A stretch of DNA of 64,000 nucleotides from Erodium maritimum (lineage: Eukaryota; Streptophyta; Magnoliopsida; Geraniales; Geraniaceae), in NCBI GenBank assembly GCA_963921825.1, contig OY997591.1:21447515-21511514 (forward strand). The letters are read 5' to 3'. The notes under the pieces were generated by a model. The model worked only from the letters and a program-made list of their open reading frames with translations, had not been told where the DNA came from and did no database searches. The translations under genes and the position numbers were made by a program. The stretch's first letter is position 1. Every line of letters starts with the position of its first letter. This document shows, piece after piece, positions 1 through 10,786 of the stretch.

Positions 1-3000
1 TGTTCATGCGGTCAATGCATCGGCCCAAAGGAAGGTCATTGATTGGCCGAACAATGAATACACGTGTGGGAATGGTGTGTGACGATTGTAAAGTTTTCAT
101 GTGGATAACATACCGGCCCAAAGGAAGGATGTTATTTGACCGAATTTATTGTCAGCACTTGATTTCTGCGTGCAAGAGTACCACTTACGAATTAATGATT
201 CTATCCAAAGATAGACATTAATGTTGTGCTAGGTATCTTGGTTGTATGGGCCCATCACTTTGGTTGATTGAAAATTGTGTATCACATGAGAATTGTTTGC
301 TTATTCTTAATGTGTTATAACATGATTTTCAATGTTTGAGCTTATGTATTTATTTGTTCTGTATTGATAGTTACTATCTGCTGCTAATATCACTGCCAAC
401 ATGAATTCAATTATTGTGCTTAACAACGCAAACTTTAGGAGATGGAAAGAGAACATTCTGTTAGTTCTCGGTTGTGTGGGTCTAGACTATGCGATAAGGT
501 TTGAACAACCTGCTTCTCTTACTAGATAAAAGTTCCACTTAGGATAAGGTGAACTTCTCAAAGTGGGAGCATTCGAATCGCCTAAGTCTGGTGATGATCC
601 AACACAATTTTTTAGAAACATTTAGGGGCGGTATGTCAAATGAGGTCATTGTAAGGGGTTTCCTTAAAGAAATTGAAAGTCGTTTTGCAAAGAGCGAAAA
701 GGCTGAGACAAGCAAGCTTTTAGCTGACCTTGTCCAGATGAGGTATAAGGGTAAAGGAAACATAAGGAAGTACATTATGGAGATGTCTAACATCGCTTCA
801 AAACTTAAGAGGGTCAAGTTTGGTCTGATGACTTGCTTGTCCATTTGGTCCTTATCTCACTTCCTGCACACTATGGTCAGTTTATAGTTAGCTATAATAC
901 TCGGAAGGATAAATGGACTCTTAATGAGCTTATTTCTCATTTTGTGCAAGAAGAGGATAAGTTGAAGCGTGAAAAGACTGAAAGTGCTCATGTTGCAATG
1001 ACCTCAATGGGCAACAAAAGAAATAGGATTAAGGATAAGGTAACTGCAGTGACAAGTTCACATTTATACTTGCCTTTGCCAAATTCCTAGAGGAGTGCGG
1101 AATCATCCCGTAATACACCATGCAAGGGCAACCTCGCATGAATGGTGTCGCGGAGAGGAGAAACAAAACTCTTAAGGACATGGTGAGAAGTATGATTAGT
1201 CATTCTTCTTTAACGGAATCACTCGAGGGAGATGCAATTAAGACTGTAGTGTACATACTGAACATAGTACCTAGTAGAGCGGTAGATAAAACCCCTTATG
1301 AACTATGGACAGGAAAAGGCCTAGTATCAGGCACTTGTACATTTGGGGTTGTCCAGCTGAGGCGAGGCCTTACAGGCCACGTAAACTGGATTCCAGAACG
1401 GTTAATTGCTACTTTGTTGGGTATCTTGAACGGTCGAGGGGTTTTAAGTTTTATGATCCCTCAACTAAATCCTTTTTCGAAATGGGAAATGCGAGATTTC
1501 TTGAGGATGTTGTGTTTGAGGGGGGAGAGAGTATTAGGAGTGTTGTCTTTGAAGAGGAATTCGTTCCTCTACCGGATGTTGTTATTGACAATGTTCAACC
1601 TGTTGACATTGTTCAAGACACAATAGAAGACAACAATGAGGATTCTCCTTTACCACTCCCTGGTTAAGTTCAAGAAATTGTTCCTGAAGAGCAACCACAA
1701 CAACCTCAAGAGGAAGTGCCACTTAGGCGATCCACTAGAGATAGGAGGAGTGTAATCTCTAGTGATTACATTGTATTCCTTCAGGAACACGAGTTTGACA
1801 CATGGACAATGGAAGATGATCCAATCACCTTCCACTAGGTCAAACAAAGTGTTAACTATCAAAAGTGGATCGATGCTATGAATGATAAGATAAAACTCAT
1901 GCATGATAATGGCGTTTGGAAACTCATCAAGTTGCCTGAAGGTGCGAACCCCATTGGTTGCAAATGGATATTTAAAACCAAGTGGGATTCGAAGGGCAAT
2001 ATTGAGAGGTATAAAACGCGTCTAGTTGCTAAGGGTTTTACTCAAAGCGAAGGTATTGGTTATAAAGAAACTTTCTCTACGGTATCGTCGAAAGGTTTTT
2101 TTAGAACAATAATGGCACTTGTAGCTCATTTGGATTTAGAGCTGCATCAGATGGATGTTAAGATGACTTTTCTCAATGGTAAAATTGAGGAAACCATATA
2201 TATGGAACAACCAGAAAACTTTGTATCAAGTGACCCAAGGTTTATGGTTTGTGAACTCAAAGGTCCATCTACGGTCTCAAGCAGGCTTCCCGTCAATGGT
2301 ATCACAAGTTTCATACTATCATTACCTCGTATGGCTTTGAGGTCAATGTAGTGGATAATTGTGTATATCCTAAGTTCAGTGGGAGTAAATTCATCTTCCT
2401 AGTGTTGTATGTCGACGATATTTTGTTTGCAAGTAGCGATATCGGTTTGTTGCATGAAACCAAGGGATTTTTTAACAAAACATTTTCAAATGAAGGATCT
2501 TGGTGATGCAACCTTTGTGTTAGGAATAAAGATACACCGAGATCGCTCTCGTGGTATTCTTGGGTTATGACAAAAGAACTATATCGAAAGGGTTCTTGCC
2601 AGGTTTGGCATGAAAGATTGTGCACTAGAAGATACTCCAGTCGCTAAAGGAGACAAGTTTAGTCTCAAACAGTGCCCCAAGAATGAAGTATAAAGAAAGG
2701 AAATGCTTAAGATTCCATATGTTTCGGCTGCTGGGAGTCTTATGTATGATCAGGTATGTACCCGTCCAGATTTGGCGTACATAGTCGACATGTTGGGCAT
2801 ATACTTAAGTGACCCTGGTATGGATCATTGGAAAGCAGCCAAAGGGTCATGAGGTACTTACAAAGAACAAATGAATACATGCTCACCTATCGGAAGTCAG
2901 AAAATTTGGAGATCATTGGGTATTCTGATTCCGATCTTGCGGGTTGTCAAAATACTAGGAGATCCACCTTTGGTATGTTTTTCTGTTGACAGGAGGAGCT

Positions 3001-4277
3001 ATATCTTGGAGAAGTGCTAAGCAGACACTTATAGCTTCTTCCATTATGGCATCAGAATTCATAGCTTGTTATGAGGCAACCAATCAGGCTATATGGCTGC
3101 AAAATTTTGTTACCGGGCTGTGGGTTCTGGATGGAATCGAAAAGACCTCTAAAGGTCTATTGTGACAATCTTTTGGCAGTCATTTATTCGAATAACAACA
3201 GAAGTTCGTCAAACTCTAAACACGTTGACGTCAAGTTTCTGGTTGTTAAAGAAAGAGTTCAGAGCAGGATAATGTCTATTGAGCGTATAGGAACAAACTA
3301 CATGCTAGCGGACCCACTAACTAATGGCTTGACACCTAAAGTGTTTCATGAGCATACTGCTCATATGTGTGTTGTCTTAATTGACGATATGCGGTTTTAG
3401 TGGGAGTTTGTTGCTTATGTTTGCTATTCGGAATGACACTATACTTGTTAAGTATTCTGCAGAATAAAGTTGATGATGTTATTATCATTGTAGCTCTGAA
3501 TGTTTTGTCTTTCAATTGCGGTTTAGCATAAGGTTTGAAAGACTAAATCTTGATCTCACTTAAGCATTAAGGACCAAGTGGAAATAGGCATGAATGATAT
3601 CTCATTGCATGAAATTTCCAATCACACATCCATACTTGATCTATGTCATTGAATATATTTGGCATGGTGATCATTGATGGGTCTACTTACGATTGTTGTA
3701 GCCAAGGCCGCTTTGGTCTCATGTTGGTACAGGAGATGGACCAGATTGACTAAGGGGGAATGTTTTAAGAATATTGACCATTTTGTGCGCACATACAGTT
3801 TTCAAATATAATTGTCATTAGGATTCGATTTGTAGCCCAAGAGGGAGATTGTTGGGTTATTTTATAATCTAACATGTGGGCTTACAAATTGGACAAGTAT
3901 ATTTGGGTCAATGATTCGTATTGGGCTACTAGTTGGGAAGCCCGATTTAAAACATTAATGAGTATGGGCTTTGTAATGTGTGATACCCAAATAAAACTGA
4001 TTAAAGTAATGGGCTTTATTCAGATTCTATATATATAGGCATATTAGGGTTTGGTCCCCAAGTTCAATCAGCCGTCTCTCTTTTCTCCTCCATCCCCATC
4101 TGTAGAGCGAGAGCATATTAGGAGAGCATAAGGGATTGAACTGTGGAAGGCCAAACCGATTTTGTTCTCGTCATAAACATGGAATCATCAGGTACGTTTT
4201 CTATGTTGTTTTATATTTAAATCCTGATTGTTTGACTAAGCGTTGAATTCTTAAGGGATTCGATTAGGGTTCTAACA
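1..4277 (+). mobile_element. Ty1/Copia LTR retrotransposon fossil, left end outside window
   Basis: Fossil Copia element entering from the left edge. The 5' LTR is not in the window. Visible parts in order are: a leader of about 400 bp with a repeated 15-bp motif; a UBN2/gag-like coding stretch (about 400-1090); integrase-core remnants (about 1120-1660, with [13 protein letters not shown] and TPYELWTGK); reverse transcriptase (about 1880-2500, with GCKWIFKTKWDSKGNIERYK and YVDDILFA); an RNase H region (about 2890-3390); a polypurine tract before 3850; and the 3' LTR. The part order gag-INT-RT-RH fixes the superfamily as Copia. The copy is clearly broken, with many breaks, and much of the middle of the polyprotein is missing. 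Its age cannot be judged from LTR divergence because only one LTR is visible. Confidence 0.9.
3850..4277 (+). repeat. 3' LTR of the Copia fossil
   Basis: A 428-bp segment that starts TGTTGGGTTATTTTATAATC and ends GGGTTCTAACA, so its tips form the inverted pair TGTT...AACA. It directly follows a purine run (AAGAGGGAGAT). A TATA-like run (TATATATA) near 4031 would be the LTR promoter. The partner LTR is outside the window, so the boundaries rest on the tips and on the purine tract only. Confidence 0.75.
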
Positions 4278-5100
4278 ATAATTTCATAAACCTTAACTCA
4301 TTTACAAACAAAACAACTCCTTAACCATCTTAAAATAAAATGAAAAACAAACTCAAAACGATAGTAATCATCTTAAAATGAAATGAAAAAAAACAACTAC
4401 TCATTTTCATCAACTTAAATTAACTTCTTAATCAACTTAAACTTTTGAATGTTCATAGAACACTAACTCATTTTAATTTTTAAAACATATCATTATTCAT
4501 CTTAAAATGGAATGATAAACAAATTAAAATATATCAGTAATCATCTTCAAATGAAATGAAAAAAAAATGAAAACAAGTCATTAACTAATTTACAAGTCTT
4601 AAAATGAAATAACCAAAAATCATTTCATACAAAATTAACTCATTTACAAACAAAACAAGTACTAAACTCAACCAATAGTTCACAAGTATGTAATTCATAT
4701 TAACTATTAAATACTAAACAGATCATATTAAATACTAAACTCAACCAATTCAAGCATTAATCAAAATTAAACAGTTCAAAACACATTCAAGATTATAAAT
4801 CAATTTCATTCTTCAAAACAGATAGTCATGCTCATAATTTCATAAAAGAAAACAAGTAAAAACTAACTAGGCATACAAAAATATACCTTTCCCTTCGATT
4901 TTGAAGCCTCCATCTCCTTCCTCTTCCCCATGTTCTACGGCTCTATGTGGTATTAAGCAAGCCTAGCCTATACTACAAGGAAGGATGCATATGTTATGTT
5001 GAACTTGATTAATGAAATTGAAAGAGATGAAGATATGTTAGATCAAAACTGTATACCTTCTGAATATGAGTTTCTTCTTCCTTTCTCTTCGACTTCCAGC
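4278..5100. other. AT-rich intergenic stretch, no gene seen
   Basis: Very AT-rich DNA with a loosely repeating pattern of CTTAAAATGAAATGAAAAAC-like words between 4320 and 4620. I see no coding sequence, terminal repeats or RNA gene here. The Copia fossil ends at 4277, so this may be the original insertion site or an older decayed element. Confidence 0.5.
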
Positions 5101-5530
5101 CCTTTTATCCTCTCCTCGAGTCCTCTAGCTTCTTCTCCGAGGCTCCTCCGCATTAAATGCTCCAGATGAGTCCCAAGATGGTACTGTGGAGTCTGATAGG
5201 ACCAAAGAGCCATGACGGCTCAAATATGTGGACAGAAAGAAGAAAGAGGACTCAAAGAGCCGTTGGGGACTGGTTTTGTCGAGAGAAAGGGAATATGGAA
5301 GTGAAAGCTGACACAAATCGGTGGCGTTTTTGCGTTTTGGGACGATGAGAAGAGAGAGAGAAGGGAAGGAGGGGTCGGAGTCGGAGAACAAAGTTCGCGT
5401 GAGGCTAGGGTTTCGAGAATATGGTCTGCGATTTGAGTGAGGGAGAGAGGTAGGTCAGAGAGCATTCAATGCCTCTGACCATGTAAATCAACGGCTCTGG
5501 TTTATTTTTACATTCAGACGGTCCAGATGA
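5101..5530. other. Unassigned segment with purine/pyrimidine strand bias
   Basis: Open frames exist on both strands (for example 5125-5391 on the minus strand). They come from CT/GA-rich sequence and show no motif I recognise. The composition (runs of TCTTCTCC on one strand, GAGAGAGAGAAGGGAAGG on the other) resembles a plant 5' untranslated region or the 5' part of a decayed element. I assign no function. Confidence 0.35.
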
Positions 5531-5539
5531 AGAGAGCAG

Positions 5540-6040
5540 GGAATCGGGCCTGCGTGGATAGGCCTCAGGAGCTGCTGACACGAGCCTTCATGCACGTGGG
5601 CCTTCACGCAAGTGAAGGGCCAGCCCAAATACGTGAACAGTGGCGGCCAGCCGGTTCACCACCGGTTCTCTTGCATCAGAACCGGTCAAACCCATTCACC
5701 TCGCCGGTTTAGCAATTTTCATACCGACTCTGGCCGTGGTAATGCCGGTTCTGGGTTTTCCGGTGACGGGTACGGTCGGTTTTGGACGGTTTACGGTTAC
5801 AGGCGGATTTTTGCCCAACCCTACATCACCGTAAACCGATCGTCTCCGGTCTTTCTTGGAACTGGTGTCACCGGTGATGGTCATGATTAAAAACTACCAT
5901 ATCGGAGCCGTAAACCGACTGTCTCCAGCCTCCCCAAAACTAGGGTCACCGGCGATGGTCATGATTAAAAACTACCAAACCGGCGGTATTTTGGGTGGGA
6001 GATGGTTTTTAATATGTCGAACCGGTAAATAATCGTCCGA
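5540..6040. mobile_element. hAT-like subterminal region, AACCGG-rich
   Basis: Dense AACCGGT/ACCGGTTC words on both strands, together with GCGGATTTTTGCCCAACCCTA at 5802-5822, resemble the subterminal motif clusters and TAGGG(T/G)TGGGC tips of plant Ac-like hAT elements. I found no matching opposite tip or 8-bp duplication, so the limits are approximate. A similar AACCGG-rich tract that ends in GCCCACCCCT lies at about 15950-16110. The two could be halves of one disrupted element or two relatives. Confidence 0.4.
5829..5986. repeat. Two-unit tandem repeat, 79-bp period
   Basis: Two head-to-tail units, 5829-5907 and 5908-5986, both start CCGTAAACCGA and share GGTCATGATTAAAAACTACC near their ends. 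The units differ at several sites in the middle, so the duplication is not recent. It lies inside the AACCGG-rich hAT-like patch. Confidence 0.8.
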
Positions 6041-7004
6041 GCGACTTTTATTTTATAAATCTATTATATTTTTGTTTTTAGTGGGCTTCTTAAACCAAAG
6101 TTCAGAATGTTTTAATTTGTATTGGGCTGCTCATTAAATTTTACAAGCCCAAAAAACTTAACCTTAGTGTTCCATTTTTCCATAAATGCATACATAACCC
6201 TCTCACCAACACAACTCTCGAATATGACTTTTTGTTTCTTCATGTTTTGTTGTCGCCTCTCTCCTTTCGTTATTGATTTATCTACTTGTTGATTAGTCTT
6301 ATGTTTACTTCCTAATATCTATTGTTTTGGATCTTTCGATGTAGTTTGGTATACATTCTATTTCTTAAGTCTTAACCACCAAAAAGCTTTTTCTCTTTTT
6401 GATTTTTTTTCTTTTTCTTTTATAATTATAAAGATTGCTTCTATAATATTTGAACGATTTAAGTTGGATGGGTACAAGGACAATAACTAACATTTCTAAA
6501 GTTTTTGAATGAACAAACGAGATAAATGAATAGCCTACTCAAATCTTTTAAAAGACATTGTGTACAAAGATCAAGAAACAGATATATAGAGGATGACATC
6601 AATCACTTGTTTTTGTTTCCGTACTATTTTGAGTAATTATTTGTTGAGTTCAATTCAAATTGAAGCATAGATTTAATAGGTTTTCAAAGATTCATACTTG
6701 GTATGCTTTGAGAAGCATTTAAAAGGTGATTTCAATGGTTTCGAAATAAAACTGAAATGGGTATCATTTGACTTAGTAATACAATTTTGTTATGGTTGGA
6801 CATTATTTGATGTTTGATTGATATGTAGATATTTGAACACATATAAGCCGTCTTTATTGCTAACATGGTTAAGTTTATATTTAATGATCATACATCCAAA
6901 ATATATCTAAGTTTATATTCTTCCATGATCATTAAACTTTTAAGTGTATGTCATGTTGTCATATGTCATCAGTTTTTTTTGTTTGGTGTTTTACTAGTTG
7001 TGAT
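6041..7004. other. AT-rich stretch, no gene seen
   Basis: AT-rich sequence with poly-T/poly-A runs and no convincing coding, RNA or terminal-repeat signal. It lies between the hAT-like patch and the left tip of the hAT element that starts at 7005. Confidence 0.5.
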
Positions 7005-9900
7005 CATAGTTGTAAATGGCGTTAGGCATTAGTCAAGCGGCGAAGACCCCTAGGCGTTAGGCGGGGACTAGTCGGAGCCTAAACGGAGCCTAGGCGGATT
7101 TGATTATTTTATTATTTTAAATTATTAATAAATAATATATTAGACACATATAATAAAATATTGAAAATAAATTATCATCTCCAACACTCAAAAGCTCAAA
7201 CAACTTATCAATAACAATTTCACAAGTACCTTGAAGTTCAACAAACAAACCTACAATCCCAAAAGCATCTCCAATACTCAAAAGTTCAAAGTTCAAACAC
7301 TATGTTTTATTAGCTCATAACTTCATAAGCCAATAAGACATAGTGTCTCAAAAATCAAAATACAAAAGTAAACTCATCTTCATAAGCTTAAAGTGTGTGT
7401 TTAATTTTCATGAGCTTCTTCACGTACTTGTTCATTTCCATAAGCTTCAAGTACTTGATCATATTCGTCCTCAAATTCATAATCCATATTTTCTTCCTCT
7501 TCTTCATCGGAAACAAACTCGTCTTCATCAAGTTCTCTCATTTCATTTGTAGGATTCTCATCATCATCATCCTCATCGCCATGAACAAGTCATTCTTGTG
7601 CATTGGTAGTATCATTGGAAAGAAGAAATTCGACTTCATTTTCCATTGGTTTACTCTTTTTGTTCAAAAACTTGGAGTTGAATTGGATAAAAGATAAATT
7701 TTCCACTCTTGCAACATCAAGTTTATTTCTCTTCTTGGTATGAATCTAAAATGAGAAAAATAACATAAATTAGAAATAAATGATAAACTAACTAAAAATA
7801 AATGATAGAATAATATTATACTAGCCCCTTCAAAAGTACTCCATGATCTTTCACACCCGGATGAGCTTGTAGTCAAACCAAGCACTCTTATGGAAAAACG
7901 TTGTAAGTTTGGTACATGTCTTCCATAAACGTCCCACCAACGAACTACAAAGTAACAAAACATATCCAATATTCCAATATCATCAATGCTTTGTTCAATA
8001 TCTATAAAATCTAAAAATCAAAACAATTATAAAAAATAGTGAACTAGTAATCATGAAAAAAAGTTTCTTACCCGGATTATAATGTGCATCATTTGTTGCG
8101 CATCCCCTCAAAGCAACGGGTTTACCAAAAAATCCCTCCTTCCTCAAATATACATGCAATTCTATATTTATGATCGAATCTTCAATGTGGTGATCATTAT
8201 GGTACATCCTTTCCACACACTCCAAAAACCCATTTATGACCATCATGTCACGTGCATGGTTTACATCTTGGTATATGTAATAAGGATTCAATAATAAAAA
8301 AACCGCCATATGAAAGGGGGAATTACGTTGTCCAAGTGTTTTTTTGTCAATAATGTTCCAAATAGTAATGTAGTGTTGACTTGTCTTAAACAAATTTTTT
8401 ATCTCCTCTTTGGCATTCATCATCTCTCCATATACAAAACCCATTGAAGGCTTATTATCACCATCCACAATGCGAAGCATTTTATATAAATGAGCAAACA
8501 GCTTCAAGCAAAAGCTTACACAAGACCAAAAGGATTCACTCCAAGCAAGATCCGCCGCCGCCTTCCCTTTTCGAGTCTTTGCATGTTTGGTATCCTTCTA
8601 CTCTTTGCATGCAACCATAATTCTTAAGTCATCTTTTTTCTCCCACAAATTTGTAAAGTGAGGAAAGAAGTAGCAAATCTAGTTACACCCGACCTCACGA
8701 TGTCTTTTTTGTTTGTGAACTTCCTCATCAAATGCAAAGTCTTGTGATGTCCATAAATGTAGTTGGTAAAGCTCCTTGAACTTTCAATGGTACTCTTGTA
8801 TTTCGTTAAACCTCCAATATCTTGAAGCATGAGATTTATGGTGTGAGCCGCACAAGAAGTCCAAAAAATCGAAGGCCTCTTTTTTAGTAAATCTTTTGCC
8901 GCCATGTTGTTGGAAGCATTGTCCGTCACAGCTTGTACAACATATTGAGGACCAATCTCTTCAATGCCCTTTTCCACATACTCAAAGATGAATTTCCCGG
9001 TGTGAGAATCACTTGATGCTTCCATTGATGAACGAAATGTTGTCCCAAGCGTGCAATTGACATAAAAATTCATAATGCTTCTTCTTTTCCGATCAGTCCA
9101 AGCATCGGTCATAACCGAGCATCCATTAACCTTCCATTCCTCCTCTTGGCTTTTCAATAAAGTCTTGGTTTTATCTACCGCCCTCTTCAAATATGGTCCG
9201 CTAAATTCATATCGACTTGGTTGCTCGAACCCCGGGACAAATTGTCCAACTGCTTCGGTAAATTTTCTGAAACTATCATTGTCAACGACATTGAAAGGAA
9301 TGCCGTTTTTATAAATCCATGTTTCCATATACTCTCCCACATTGCGATTTTTTTCCTTCCGAATCTTTTTACATATAGATTCACTTTGAAGAGTGCTCTT
9401 GTTTGGACCAACATTGGATGTATAACAGTCAATAGGTCCATACTTTTTTGGTTGCTTCAATCTTTCCTCTTTTGTTTCATCTTCTTCCATCCCTATTGCA
9501 CTTACTCCTTCATTTATAATACAAACTTCTTCCCTCATCATTTTTACCGATACACACTTTTGTCTTTTCTTTTGGTGTGCGTCGTTTATAGCTTTCAAGC
9601 ATTTGGCCTTGTCTTCATTTGTACTCTTCTCACAAGGAAGTACATTTCCCTTAATGTGGGCGATATGTTGCTTGATTCTATATATGCCGCCCCTCATTGG
9701 CTTGTCACACAATAAACATTTGACTTTATCTGAATTAGTTGGGTCATATCTTATTCCATATTGCCAACCAATATCTGATGAATGCGTTGATGCGGATGCT
9801 GAGGCGTTCTCCATACTATATTTCATAAGATTACAAAACCAAAACAATTTATGAATAATAAATAGAAAAGTCAGCATATTTAAGAATGGTTACAACTTAC
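7005..9900 (-). mobile_element. hAT DNA transposon, transposase-bearing, right end not found
   Basis: The left tip is placed at 7005 (CATAGTTGTAAATGGCGTTA). It and the following 95 bp (AGGCGTTAGGCGGGGACTAG, GCCTAGGCGGATTT) closely resemble the left end of the MITE at 16111, whose ends are proven by a target duplication. A transposase gene on the minus strand fills 7401-9814. I could not find a matching right tip or a copy of the left flank GTTGTGAT, so the right limit is only where coding evidence ends. The true right end may have been lost, or displaced by the LINE inserted at 10771. Confidence 0.7.
7401..9814 (-). pseudogene. hAT transposase, BED zinc finger plus DUF659 type, lightly broken
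   Basis: Spliced hAT-family transposase in three exons (minus strand): 9814-8072, 8010-7822 and 7745-7401. The introns have clear GT-AG borders at 8071-8011 and 7821-7746. In order it shows a BED-type zinc finger near the N terminus (CLLCDKPMRGGIYRIKQHIAH), a DUF659-like core (WIYKNGIPFNVVDNDSFRKF, SVMTDAWTDRKRRS, VTDNASNNMAAKDLL, FWTSCAAHTINLMLQDIG), and the hAT C-terminal dimerisation motif (LGLTTSSSGCERSWSTFEG). The tail is strongly acidic (DEDEFVSDEEEEE). The start was chosen at MENASASAST because the zinc finger follows directly. Three defects are visible: one frameshift near 8650, and two in-frame stops at tryptophan positions (TAG at 8598-8600, TGA at 7590-7592). The protein would bind the element ends in the nucleus and catalyse cut-and-paste transposition; as it stands it is probably dead. 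Confidence 0.88.
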
Positions 9901-10770
9901 AACGTACAACCATAGATGCATAAAACAAACTCATCAACATGATAGGATATAGAGTAATTTAGTAGGCTTTGTCAATATGGTCCAACATATCTCTTTGTCG
10001 TATTAGCCATGTCCATGAAAATTTATTAACCATGTTCATAAAACAAATCTCATTGCATGAAAATTATTATCCATGTTCATAAAACAAATCCCATAAACAA
10101 CAAGTAGCCAATTGAAATTTTGTATTTAACATTTTTAAATTGATAAATAGTTAAGAGACTCATTAAGATTTAAACCTAGAATCAAATATGATTTAGTGTT
10201 GGGCCAAAATAGTTTGTAATTAAAATACAGTTCATGCTTAATCGTGTACCCTTTTGGGTATAAAATACAGTTCAAAACTTCAAATACAGTTTAACTTTTG
10301 AACGGCGGCGTGAGGAAAGAGGGGGCATAGCTTTGGACGGCGGCGACGACGACGTGTCGATAATGATGGAGAAAAACCTATCGGTTCAAAGACAACCCTA
10401 AGGTTCGAGGGAGACACGTACGTTCTTGTGGTATCCATCAAGTTATTGTTTGATCGGAGAAAAAACATGGAGACCATGACTGCAACCCTTAGGGTTCTTG
10501 AGAGAGAGAGAGAGAGAGGCGCTGATTACAACTTTTTAAAGAAACCTTTTTTATTTTTCTACCGATTTACTTTTGATTGTTGTAGTGTGCAAATTTGTTA
10601 TAAATTTAAAATGAAGAGTATAATTTAATTGAATTTAGTTTATTGTGTGATAAGGTTCTTAACATGTTAGTATGTCATGCAATGTGCGCTAATGACGGAT
10701 GCAAAGTAAGGCAAGTATTTATATTTCTCTTTTTTTTTACATCATATAACAACCTTTCTTGTTTGCCTGA
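9901..10770. other. Unassigned AT-rich stretch before the LINE
   Basis: No gene is supported. A short GC-richer block at 10300-10480 (GGCGGCGACGACGACG) contains small open frames on both strands without a recognisable domain, next to a GAGAGAGAGAGAGAGAG run at 10501-10518. It could be the 5' non-coding part of the hAT element or older unique DNA. Confidence 0.4.
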
Positions 10771-10786
10771 ATTTTGGGAGGACTTT
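10771..10786. repeat. LINE target-site duplication, left copy
   Basis: ATTTTGGGAGGACTTT is repeated exactly at 15326-15341. On the plus strand it runs into a poly-T tract (10784-10792), as expected for target-primed insertion of a LINE in minus orientation. Confidence 0.9.

Noticed and set aside
5125-5465. Minus-strand open frames with Ser/Pro/Leu-rich translation
   Set aside because: The composition reflects CT-rich strand bias, and no motif, splice structure or neighbour supports a gene.
9885-9915. GTACAACCATAG as the right tip of the transposase-bearing hAT
   Set aside because: It resembles the left tip only over a few bases, lies only about 100 bp from the start codon, and the next eight bases do not match the left flank GTTGTGAT.
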